Assembly (NCBI GenBank): GCA_036971475.1
Contig: JBAIZL010000007.1
Coordinates: forward strand, 30,111,947 to 30,175,946
Source of the DNA: Prosapia bicincta
Taxonomy: Eukaryota > Arthropoda > Insecta > Hemiptera > Cercopidae
Direction of reading: 5' to 3'
Length of the DNA stretch: 64,000 nt
Shown: positions 50,737 to 58,648 of the stretch, one piece after another
How positions within the stretch are numbered: position 1 is the first letter of the stretch
How the letters are laid out: the number at the start of each line of letters is the position of its first letter
Program-made: the position numbers and the translations under genes
The notes under the pieces: generated by a model
Seen by the model: only the letters and a program-made list of their open reading frames with translations
Database searches by the model: none
What the model was told of the DNA's origin: nothing

Positions 50737-50781
50737 ACCCTCTGATGATGATGACATGGTCGTCGAAATGTACATAAGGGT
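50737..50781 (+). ncRNA. Hammerhead-ribozyme-like motif, right arm of the inverted repeat
   Basis: Stem I ACCCT (50737-50741) with AGGGT (50777-50781); core CTGATGA (50742-50748); extra T (50749); stem II GATGAC/GTCGTC (one G-U pair) around ATG; GAA (50765-50767); palindromic ATGTACAT (50768-50775); A17 (50776). The core is complete. It is antisense to the GPCR gene. Confidence 0.6.
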
Positions 50782-50862
50782 TTAATATTAAGTAACTTGT
50801 TTTATTTGTTATTTTTTATTACGTTTCTGGTATTGGGGCTCTTTCCAATATTTTCATTGTAA

Positions 50863-51780
50863 TATATTGTACCACTGTGCTCTTGATATTGTGTACAATG
50901 TTTTAAAGTTTATTCAATGGACAAACATATATGTTAATTTTTTTAGATAAATTCCGTCATATATCATCAGATCACAAATAATATAGGGCAAGATACGATT
51001 CTGTCACGAATTGTCAGAGATAGTTACCTTGTGTTTAGTGAAGGAACGGTTTTGTTCCGAAATAGATTATTGGAGTCAATGTTTTTGAGTTTCCTAATAC
51101 TTATTATTTAAAATAAATACTTAATTAAGTTGGTATGTGCGCGTGTAAGTTTATTAAAAACTGATTGTGTTATAAGTTTTCCAAATGTTTAAATTGCCAA
51201 GTATCTACTTTATTTACATGTAATTTTAAGCCTAGTAGACGGAAAGTTAATCATTTAATTAAAATATTTTCAAATAGCTCGAATTCTATTATAAATCAAA
51301 TGTAATTTTGTCTATTGTGCTTGTATGGTAAAGATGGAACGTGACAATGACTTTCGTGGGGAGCATTAGTTGGATATTTCTTCACTCATTGACAGTAAGT
51401 GTTGCTTGTTTTGACTTCATGTTTTACATAAAAATTTTGATTTCTAGTTTTATAATATTTTTTTAATTTATATATGTTATACATTTTTTTAAATTTGTGA
51501 ATTTGTGAAATGTGTTTCTTTTAATTGTTTAAAATTGTTTGACTTCTGAGATGGCTTCCATAGCTGAAATTGCACAGGAATTATTTTTTGCTTCAGTTTT
51601 TTACTGCAATTGGTCGTAAACCCTACTTATTTTACTAATTCTTGCTGCACAGTGCGCATTAAACAACCTAATTAAATTGTGTTTCTTATTTTTAAACTGT
51701 GTACATAATTAAATCTTTTGTGTCTACTTTGGTTTAGATTGTTGTTATCTTAATAAAATTAATATTTAAATGCATCTTAC
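50863..51780 (-). other. GPCR intron 2, 5' part
   Basis: AT-rich intron ending (on the minus strand, beginning) at the GTAAG donor at 51780-51776. No other feature is supported. Confidence 0.65.
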
Positions 51781-51941
51781 CTAACCAAATAAAACTCCAC
51801 ATTAGGCCAGTGGGGATAGTGTTTTCCGGCAGAAAAGCGATGGCAACGTAAGCCACTGAGAATGGAAGCCAGCACAAAATAAATCCTCCCACAACGATGG
51901 CCAAGGTTTTGGCAGTTTTCGTCTCGCTCATGAACACCCGA
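51781..51941 (-). CDS. Class A biogenic-amine-type GPCR, internal exon (end of ICL3, TM6, ECL3, start of TM7)
   Basis: 161-bp exon. It starts after CCATCCAACAG (acceptor), its first T completing an Arg codon with the previous exon. It reads RVFMSETKTAKTLAIVVGG, then FILCWLPFSVAYVAIAFLP (TM6 with the CWLP toggle region), then ENTIPTGLMWSFIWLG (ECL3 and TM7 start). A GTAAG donor at 51780 splits the last Gly codon (phase 1), which matches the next exon. The basic K-T-A-K-T-L segment before TM6 is the usual aminergic-receptor G-protein contact. The family call is secure; the subtype (alpha-adrenergic/octopamine-like versus other amine) is open. The acceptor and 155 bp of upstream intron are tandemly duplicated just upstream. 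Confidence 0.9.
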
Positions 51942-52257
51942 CTGTTGGATGGTGCGGCGGCCCGGTTGTTGGCACTACCAGACAGAGATGAATTTACGTT
52001 AATCCAAGAACCAAATAATAGGACATAATTATTTAAGCGACCCTGTTTCTAAAACTATGCGCAGACGTTAGGGAATTGTAAGAGGTTATGAAGAATACCC
52101 GACTGTTGGATGGTGCGGCGGCCCGGTTGCTAGCACTGCCAAACAAAGATGAGTTTACGTTAATCCAAGAACCAAATAGTAAGACGTAATTACTCAAGCA
52201 AACCTGTTTCTAAAACTATGCGCAGACGTTATCGAAGTGTAACAGGTTCTGAAAGAT
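51936..52257. repeat. 161-bp tandem duplication covering the TM6 exon acceptor
   Basis: 51936-52096 and 52097-52257 are direct copies, roughly 85-90% identical, both starting ACCCGACTGTTGGATGG. The unit contains 6 bp of exon, the 3' splice site and about 155 bp of intron. The upstream copy keeps the same acceptor, with its exon edge at 52102 on the minus strand. Confidence 0.9.
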
Positions 52258-53755
52258 ACTCTGACCATATTGTTAAACAGAGTTACATGTAATGCTTGCT
52301 TATTAAATATCTATTACACGAATTATGAGACTCATCATTTCGATGCAAAATGTATTCTCACATATGTATGCTATTATACATTTTATACTACAAACTATTA
52401 TGAATAAATTTAATTGCTATTATTTCATAAAACTTCATGTTATTTAAACAAAATTATTAATATTAAGTAGCTATACATCATTAGGTAAAATAAATAAATT
52501 GGTTAACTTTAAAAAACGAAACGAAGGAACTACTTGTGAGACAGAATTTATGGAGAGAGACAAATATTTTTAATTTAAACTTGTAATTCCGTACCTTAAT
52601 GAGCGCTATCGGCATGTTTAACTTCGGAAACCTTTTTATCATCCATTAGAACAGCACTATTTTATTTTTATATTTTGAGGTTAGGTCTGGATATGTATTT
52701 TGTAAAGGCAAACAAAAACACACTGTAGGAACTGGTGAAATATATCGCACATAGAAGCGCCCTCTTGCTTACTGCTGGGTTACTACGCATCCGATGCTGC
52801 ATTCAAATTTCGTGATGTTTGAGATGTGTGTGCATCCTTAAGGTCACTTACCGATTTAATGATTTAATTTAATCTTTTCGTAAGTATTCTTCGAAATAGA
52901 GCTATGTTTCGGTTAAGTGTTTGATAAAACACTCTTTCATTACATCCCTTTATAGTGTAACGGGCACGGCTCGACAACGTTACAAGTCCTCTCAGACGCA
53001 AGAGCCCGACCTTTCTCGTAGGAAAGCCTTGAACTTTTAGAAGAGAATCAGATAGAAAGTACTAGAAGCGGCAAGTTGATGTATGAGGGCTTGTTAAAGA
53101 AGGAGTGAAAGTAATAATTCTTAAGACGTTTTATAATAAGGCACTGAGAAATATGGTTAGTGCCCGTTAGTTCGTCAAAACATAACGATATTTGCCAAAC
53201 AAATAAAGAAAAGTGTTATAGATTTGAATATCCTCATAGTAAAAAAAATAATGAGGATGGCAAAATAAACATAAGGAATAAACCGTCATATATTATATAT
53301 ATATATAAGAGAGAGAGGGAGAGAGGAGGAGGAGAGAGACTATAATTACTTAAAAGATACTGTATTGCTCACATGAGCCATTATCTTTCTTTTATGACAT
53401 ATGAGTGGGTTTAATCTCCCATTCCTAATTCTATCTGTTATTTACAAAGCTTTTCATAGCCACTGTTAATAGCTTTAGATAAAGCGCTAAAAGTTAATAA
53501 TTTGATTTTTAAAACTCCATTTATATATTTTATTTTTTAATGGTGGAATCTATATAAATTATTTTCAACAAAAGGTATCAACAAAAAAGAACCTCATCTC
53601 AACACTTTAGAACGATATGATATTTACAGACACACAAAAACACAAAGTGCAAACAATTTAAACGAACAAACCCAATACAAATCATACATACTCTTTGATA
53701 CTATGGAAATCTGCCTTTAAAACCGTCACCGCTTAACCTAACAACTCCAAGCAGA
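52258..53755 (-). other. GPCR intron 1 sequence, no further exon seen
   Basis: AT-rich. A TA tract and a GAGAGGGAGA stretch lie at about 53290-53340. A donor-like GTAAGTGACC on minus near 52848 has no coding-like sequence before it. Nothing else is supported. Confidence 0.5.
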
Positions 53756-53796
53756 AGACATTGATGAAGATCGCTTCTTCTCTCTTCGTTCTGTCT
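53756..53796 (+). ncRNA. Remnant of a hammerhead-like motif (relative of 4120-4167)
   Basis: Stem I AGACA (53756-53760) can pair with TGTCT (53792-53796). The core reads TTGATGA, followed by A and GATCG as at 4126-4138. CGTTCTGTCTCA matches 4157-4168. The GAA block and stem II partner are lost, so it should be inactive. Confidence 0.3.
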
Positions 53797-54169
53797 CATT
53801 AACTTTTTTCAAATTTACAAAATTTAAAGTTCAGATAGTCATAAACTAATGTAAAAGTGATTAATTAATTATTAATTAATTTATTAATTGATTATATTAA
53901 TAAAAACGCTTGCTATTTCATTACTATTCACGCTATATAATAAGATTGATATAGGTATCCAGGTATGATTTCATTTGGTATAAAAACAGGCGAAAGGAAT
54001 TTAGAAAAAAGCAGAATTTTAACAATTATGGATCTGAACAAGTAAAATGCTGTATTTGAACAAACTTGTAAACATAGGTGAATGTGGAAAAAATGTATAT
54101 GTAAAATCATTAGAGTAACTAAAACAAATAAAAAAAGATACACAAAACTCACAAATTCATCATTTATTG

Positions 54170-54212
54170 ACACATACTCGTTTCAACGACAAAGCCATTA
54201 TCATCAGTGAGT
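54170..54212 (-). ncRNA. Hammerhead-like motif, core kept, one stem I mismatch
   Basis: Minus strand: stem I ACTCA (54212-54208) with TGTGT (54174-54170), one mismatch; core CTGATGA (54207-54201); extra T; stem II AATGGC/GTCGTT with two G-U pairs around TTT; GAA (54184-54182); short stem III ACGAGT; A17 (54175). It is sense to the GPCR transcript. Confidence 0.5.
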
Positions 54213-54260
54213 GTTACTACTACAAAAGCTTAGTTGTAAGTTAGAGTTTATAGTAGTAAC

Positions 54261-54303
54261 ACTCACTGATGATGATGACTTTGTCATATAAACGCATATG
54301 AGT
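54261..54303 (+). ncRNA. Hammerhead-like motif with G12 lost
   Basis: Stem I ACTCA (54261-54265) pairs perfectly with TGAGT (54299-54303). CTGATGA is at 54266-54272, then extra T and stem II GATGAC/GTCATA around TTT. The GAA block reads TAA at 54289-54291 (G12 changed), then ACGCAT and A17. The G12 change predicts inactivity. Confidence 0.45.
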
Positions 54304-54350
54304 CAATAAATGATTAATTTGTGAGTTTTGTGTATGTTTTTTATTTGTTT

Positions 54351-55000
54351 CAACATAACCTCACAAGCTAAGCTCAAAGAATATTTGTATTAGAGTACCT
54401 GTTGTATGTTATTGGGCTACTAATTATTTTATAAGATATTAGTATATTATGGCTGTTATATTATTTATTAACAATATAGGCCTACTATTTAACATGAGCT
54501 AGATCAGGAAGAGAGCTCTTACCACAAACCTCAGGAATAGTTCAGTATTGGTTTGTGGTTATTGTTAGTAATGCTTGGTACTTTTTTATTAATAATAAAT
54601 AGTTTCATTTATTTCTTGTTGTAAGAGTGTTTTGTTTTATTGTATATTGTAGTTGCAGCAACACTATTTTCTTGTATTCATTTATCACTTATATTTTAAT
54701 TCACTTACACAAGAATCTTATTTGGTATATTTGCGAGTTGACTTTCGAAAGCTGGGTAAGTAAAAATGCAGATGAAGATAGAAAGAGGGTGAGTAAAATG
54801 AAGACTGGTGGCAGGGAGTATCTGCTTCCGACATCTCTCCTCCTTGTCAAGGAACACGAAGATATTTCCCTATGTGGAGAACCCACAGTTTGAAGCACCT
54901 ATTGCTACTATTGAATCCAACCTCATACTCTTAACTCCTATCGTCAGAGGGAGCTTGTGCCACGACTAGTATACAAGAGTCTTGCGACCTTACTGTAAGG
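54351..55000 (-). other. GPCR intron 1 sequence
   Basis: Contains a small hairpin ACCACAAACC/GGTTTGTGGT (about 54520-54559). Two opposed short frames at 54627-54898 have no recognisable domain and are not called as genes. Confidence 0.5.
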
Positions 55001-55503
55001 CCTCTATACGGTGTTTCACGTTAAGTTGAGGCAAGCAAGGTAGCTGGGGGATTAGGACCGGAATGGGCCTATGAATAGGCTGGGACAGCCCGGCGACATC
55101 CCATTAGTGACGCATCGCTGATAACTCCTCCTAAAAACCTTAATCTAATAAATATGCATTAAATGGGAAAAACGTTGATACGGTTTTTTTAAATTATAAT
55201 TATACAAACAATTGCGTGTTTGTCTCGTGTTAATCGGCCGACTTTAAATGTGCTTACCGACTACGCTTCATATAGCGTAACTTTCCTTCGGTAGAGATAA
55301 TTACACCCCAAGTCGGCCGATTCACATGAGACAAACACGCAATTATTTGTTTAATAGTACTTAAGAAAACTGTTTAAACGCTTTTCCCATATAATGCGTA
55401 TCGGTGTTCTCGCCGAGCTGTCCCAGCCTATTCATAGGCACAGGCAGGTCATAACTCCCAGCTACCTGGATTGCCTCAATCTGAGGCGCCGTATAGGTCG
55501 GCA
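55001..55503. repeat. About 500-bp nested palindrome (foldback-type element)
   Basis: The left arm (about 55001-55243: CCTCTATACGGTG, CCTATGAATAGGCTGGGACAG, ATTGCGTGTTTGTCTC, AATCGGCCGACT) is answered by the right arm (about 55311-55503: AGTCGGCCGATT, GAGACAAACACGCAAT, CTGTCCCAGCCTATTCATAGG, CGCCGTATAGG). The centre folds further: TACCGA/TCGGTA and ACGC/GCGT near 55255-55294. Arms have diverged by indels. It could be a foldback transposon; no transposase is seen. Confidence 0.8.
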
Positions 55504-56286
55504 CGAACTCCAACCAGACAATACGGTTTCGACCTCTCTTCCAGAACTATTCGGGATCAGTAATGAGACTAGGTTTCCGCACATCAATACCCCGTCTGAT
55601 TAGTTCGGGCCAAGTAGTCCCTCAGACTCAGGACTAGGTCCTAGATGAGCAAAAGCCAATCCCGTTAGACCTTGATATCTGAGCTATATTACAGTGTCTC
55701 CATTTTCGACCATTAGAGGACTGATGGCACTGTAATGTAGCTCTTGAAAGTCGAATCGTAAATATTGCAAATTAAGAAAGAGCCTGCTTAGCACTTGTTT
55801 ATAAGGTATTGTTCCATAGGAAAGCGGTCAAAGTCTTCTTGATAAGGCTTACTCTATAAATGGGTGAACGGGGAAATAATTTATGAATCACTTGGGACAT
55901 GCATAGTATATACTTTAATGCTGAAGGTATCAACCCTTTAATACGATCAGCAGCTTGATATTTCATCACGTTCTACAGTTGGTCACGGCTTATTTAATGA
56001 AATCGTATTATTTACAATCTAGGCTGTTGTCGCTATGAAGTATGGGAAAATAATTTGAAAGCCTGTAATACTGTAGATTCAGAGGTGTGTGATGTAAAGA
56101 CTCTGGACTATACCACCCAATGCACTTCACTATAAAAAGTATAAATTTATAAACTATGATGTAAACTCATTCTTTACAAACTACTTTATAGAAATGATCA
56201 ATAAGAACTAACAAACGTAGTATAGTACTTCTATAATTATTTTAGGTGGTTTATAACTGTCTATTATATATTTTTATTAATAAAAT
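55504..56286 (-). other. GPCR intron 1 sequence
   Basis: Unique, no exon recognised. Contains the hairpin at 55681-55743. Confidence 0.5.
55681..55743. other. 63-nt hairpin, 18-bp stem
   Basis: GAGCTATATTACAGTGTC (55681-55698) pairs with GGCACTGTAATGTAGCTC (55726-55743) with two mismatched positions that can be G-U pairs on one strand. The loop is about 27 nt. It could be a structured RNA or a relic inverted repeat. Confidence 0.5.
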
Positions 56287-56565
56287 TAATGGCAATAATT
56301 CCCAAAAAACAAACATAACTAACAGGTAAAGTTACAAAGATTTAACCATTATGTACATTTCATCATTACATGTCGTCATCATATGGTCGTATTACAATAC
56401 AAATTGAATCTAGACATCTTATTACAATAAACATTCAAACTAAACCCAAATTTGTAAGTTTGAATAACCGAAGTTTAATCTTGGTAACTTTATGTATTAG
56501 TTATGTCTGATTATTTTTCATGCTACGGGAATTATTTTCAATATTTTTATTATAATATAGCCAAT
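56287..56565. repeat. Diverged relative of the 50513-50862 inverted-repeat element
   Basis: The left part shares TTATGTACATTTC and the CAAGTTAC-like block. The right part (GGTAACTTTATG to TTTTCAATATTTTTATTATAATATA) matches the outer right arm of the 50513 element. The inner portions are lost or scrambled. Confidence 0.6.
56345..56387 (-). ncRNA. Decayed hammerhead-like motif with covarying stem I
   Basis: Stem I is ACCAT (56387-56383) with ATGGT (56349-56345), still perfectly paired although both sides differ from ACCCT/AGGGT at 50595-50639. GAA and ATGTACAT are kept. The core starts ATGATGA (C3 changed) and stem II is scrambled. Likely inactive. Confidence 0.35.
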
Positions 56566-56707
56566 GTACGCATTATATACTATTTCATTTTATAGTTTTT
56601 TTAGAATGTAGACTTTTATGTATGAATATTCTCTGACCCGCCCATTTCTCCTATGCTTGAGCAAATCCATTTCCAATAATTCATACCGTAAAACCATAGA
56701 GCCTTAC

Positions 56708-56793
56708 CGGGAGCCGACGGCTTCATCCTCGGGAAGTCCTTTTTCGACGTCAGGTTCCGCCCCGTTTTGCTTCACTCCACCAGTTCCTGACTT
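56708..56793 (-). CDS. Probable GPCR exon (third intracellular loop segment)
   Basis: 86-bp candidate exon in a small GC-richer island. On the minus strand it follows TTTTGGTTTCAG (pyrimidine-rich acceptor) and ends CTCCCG before GTAAGGC (donor). One frame is open: KSGTGGVKQNGAEPDVEKG then LPEDEAVGS, with two bases left. Those bases plus the first T of the TM6 exon make CGT (Arg), giving RRVFMSETKTAK across the junction, so the phase fits. The other two frames contain stops. The charged, low-complexity content is typical of a third intracellular loop, which is poorly conserved. The call therefore rests on splice signals, phase and composition, not homology. TM1-TM5 are not in the window. Confidence 0.5.
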
Positions 56794-57235
56794 CTGAAAC
56801 CAAAATCATCACAGACTTTTACAATGCTAGTACTTTCCACATAGGCTTATGGCCGAGGGAGTTCAGAAGATGTATTTCTCCTGTTTTTCTATAATATTCA
56901 CTAATGTTATCTTTGTGTGAGTCTGCTACATTTAACGATCGAAGTGTCGTGGTGACAAACACCCTCAAAAGACTCCCTGTGTTGCGGATGAGCATTTCTG
57001 TTGTTCTAGATAAAGGTAGGAACAACCGCTCCCTCAACAATTACTAAACATTGCAGAAATATGTTTACAAAATCGGAAATTATATTCATAAACATTTATA
57101 AATTTTTTCTCTAGACCAGGGCTGAGTCATTCTTGTAAAAAAAGCCAATAGGTAAAAAAAGAAGAATGTGGGCTCAGACTCTAGCATTTAATATTATAAC
57201 TCCTTCAATTTATTATTATTATTTATACCATTTTT
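56794..57235 (-). other. Intron sequence upstream of the probable ICL3 exon
   Basis: No TM5-like or other coding sequence recognised. The 73-codon minus frame at 56819-57040 lacks domain features. Confidence 0.5.
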
Positions 57236-57514
57236 CCGAAAAACTAATCAAGGTTGTCATTCCATTGCCACCTACACTAAACAATGATTAGTATTGCCAT
57301 TGCTAGAAGCAGTAACCGAAAAACTAATCAAGGTTATCATTCCATTGCCACCTACACTATACAATGATTAGTATTGCCATTGTTAGAAGCAGTAAACGAA
57401 AATCTAATCTTATCATTCCATTGCCACCTACACTAACCAATGATTAGTATGCCATTGTTAAAAGCAGTAACCAAAAAAATTAATCAAGGTTATCATTCCA
57501 TTGCAACCTACACT
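57236..57514 (+). repeat. 80-bp satellite, short left part (about 3.5 units)
   Basis: Units read CCGAAAAACTAATCAAGGTT, ATCATTCCATTGCCACCTAC, ACTAAACAATGATTAGTATT, GCCATTGTTAGAAGCAGTAA. The array is continuous with 58645 onward once the solo LTR is removed. Confidence 0.95.
57511..57514. repeat. Left 4-bp target duplication of solo LTR
   Basis: CACT, repeated at 58645-58648 (this copy of CACT belongs to the satellite unit CTACACTAAAC). Confidence 0.8.
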
Positions 57515-58644
57515 TGTAACAAATGAGCCTTTTTCCTGGGGTAAGTATTTATCAGGGCTTTATTAAAAATGTGTGTTAATTACTAATTAACAAATTAATT
57601 AACCTTACTTACCAGGGGCTCCTAAGTTCTCCGTTTTCAACCAGGCATAATAATGTCTTTCTGTAAACGATCTTCCGATATCATTGGAAGGTAGAACTAG
57701 GTTACTTGAAATGAAATAAGAATTTAAATTTTTAAATTACAAAGTCATACAATTTATTAATCAGTGACAAATTACAAAAGAACAAATGACACCAATGTGT
57801 CGAGTAATTTACTTTTAATTACTGCTAATTATTCCACACATTTTAATTACTTATTATCTTTTAAAATTTATATATATCGACAAGATAGTAACATAAGTTT
57901 TCCAAATTAATTCTGAAATGAATATTCAAGGGACAATTTCTACCGTTCATGTGTTAACCGTATATCAATTAAAAATTCTTCAACTTAGTTAACATTAAAA
58001 TACATTTTCTTTATTATTATCTAAAACGTACCTGATTGTGCACATTACTTATTTTTAAAACACTTTAATACACATTAAACATTGCTTTTGGAATCACTAA
58101 TCACTTAACACATTGCTCTTGCAAATCAGCGCACTTAAACAAAAATTATATTAACTTTTACTCATTTGAAATACGTAAATATTCGCTTCTGACTTCTTCT
58201 TTAGCTGAGTTAAATAAATTTGGTACCGGCCTTGATATCTTAAAATTTTGAATGCTGGAAGCTTATAGATTTCTAGGTTATGTCCGAAAGTGCCATTACG
58301 TCCGTCTCGTTCAAAGACTTTTGGAGAACTGGGGCTTCTGAAGGGGCACGCCAACGGAAATCCCACCCTTGGTTATTATTTCGAATTTTTCGATTGGTGC
58401 ATTGGATCTGGCGATATCAGACCATGCTTGCGTCACATGAGGTGATGTCAGTTAATTACCCTGAGTTACTACTCGTACGATATTTTACATTTTTACCCGC
58501 TAGGGGTGCTACTATCTATGCTAGTTCACAATGAGCACGAATGAAACAAAAATTTTCTTTTATATTGGGAAGATATAATTGTTAAATAAAAATCAAATAT
58601 ATAAATGAATTTATATGTAACACCTTATTTTTAAGAGTGTTACA
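57515..58644. mobile_element. Solo LTR (about 1,130 bp) inserted in the satellite
   Basis: The insert begins TGTAACA and ends TGTTACA (TG...CA ends, short inverted terminus) and is bounded by CACT on both sides. Deleting it with one CACT restores the satellite unit CTACACTAAACAATG exactly. No gag/pol frames are present, and the length and ends fit a solo LTR, probably Ty3/Gypsy-type given the 4-bp duplication. An AATAAA signal lies near 58575 on plus, but orientation is unresolved because both ends look alike. Frames at 58151-58534 inside it are not supported as genes. Confidence 0.75.
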
Positions 58645-58648
58645 CACT
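58645..58648. repeat. Right 4-bp target duplication of solo LTR
   Basis: CACT, matching 57511-57514. Confidence 0.8.

Larger units (their letters stand above)
50513..50862. repeat. 350-bp long inverted repeat with a hammerhead-like motif in each arm
   Basis: The left arm (from ATTACAATGAAAATATTGG) is the reverse complement of the right arm (to CCAATATTTTCATTGTAAT). Arms are about 165 bp with few differences, and the inner ends are CAATCTAGCAAACAAGATG versus TTGTTTGCTAGATTG. Each arm carries a complete hammerhead-like motif (50595-50639 minus, 50737-50781 plus). Inverted terminal pieces with such ribozymes resemble Penelope-like element (PLE) remnants. It lies in intron 2 of the GPCR gene. 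A diverged relative is at 56287-56565. Confidence 0.85.
54122..54350. repeat. 229-bp long inverted repeat with hammerhead-like motifs in both arms
   Basis: The left arm (AAACAAATAAAAAAAGATAC, CACAAAACTCACAAATTCATC) is the imperfect reverse complement of the right arm (GATTAATTTGTGAGTTTTGTG, TTTTTTATTTGTTT). The centre is near 54225-54240. It differs in sequence from the 50513 repeat but has the same head-to-head layout. It lies in intron 1 of the GPCR gene. Confidence 0.8.

Noticed and set aside
52840..52880. Donor-like GTAAGTGACC on minus as a further GPCR exon end
   Set aside because: The preceding sequence is A/T-only and not coding-like.
54627..54898. Opposed 88- and 65-codon frames as genes
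   Set aside because: No recognisable domain; they lie in an intron next to a palindromic element and neither shows coding character.
58151..58534. Frames in the solo LTR
   Set aside because: They lie fully inside the LTR, overlap on opposite strands and match no gag/pol feature I recognise.
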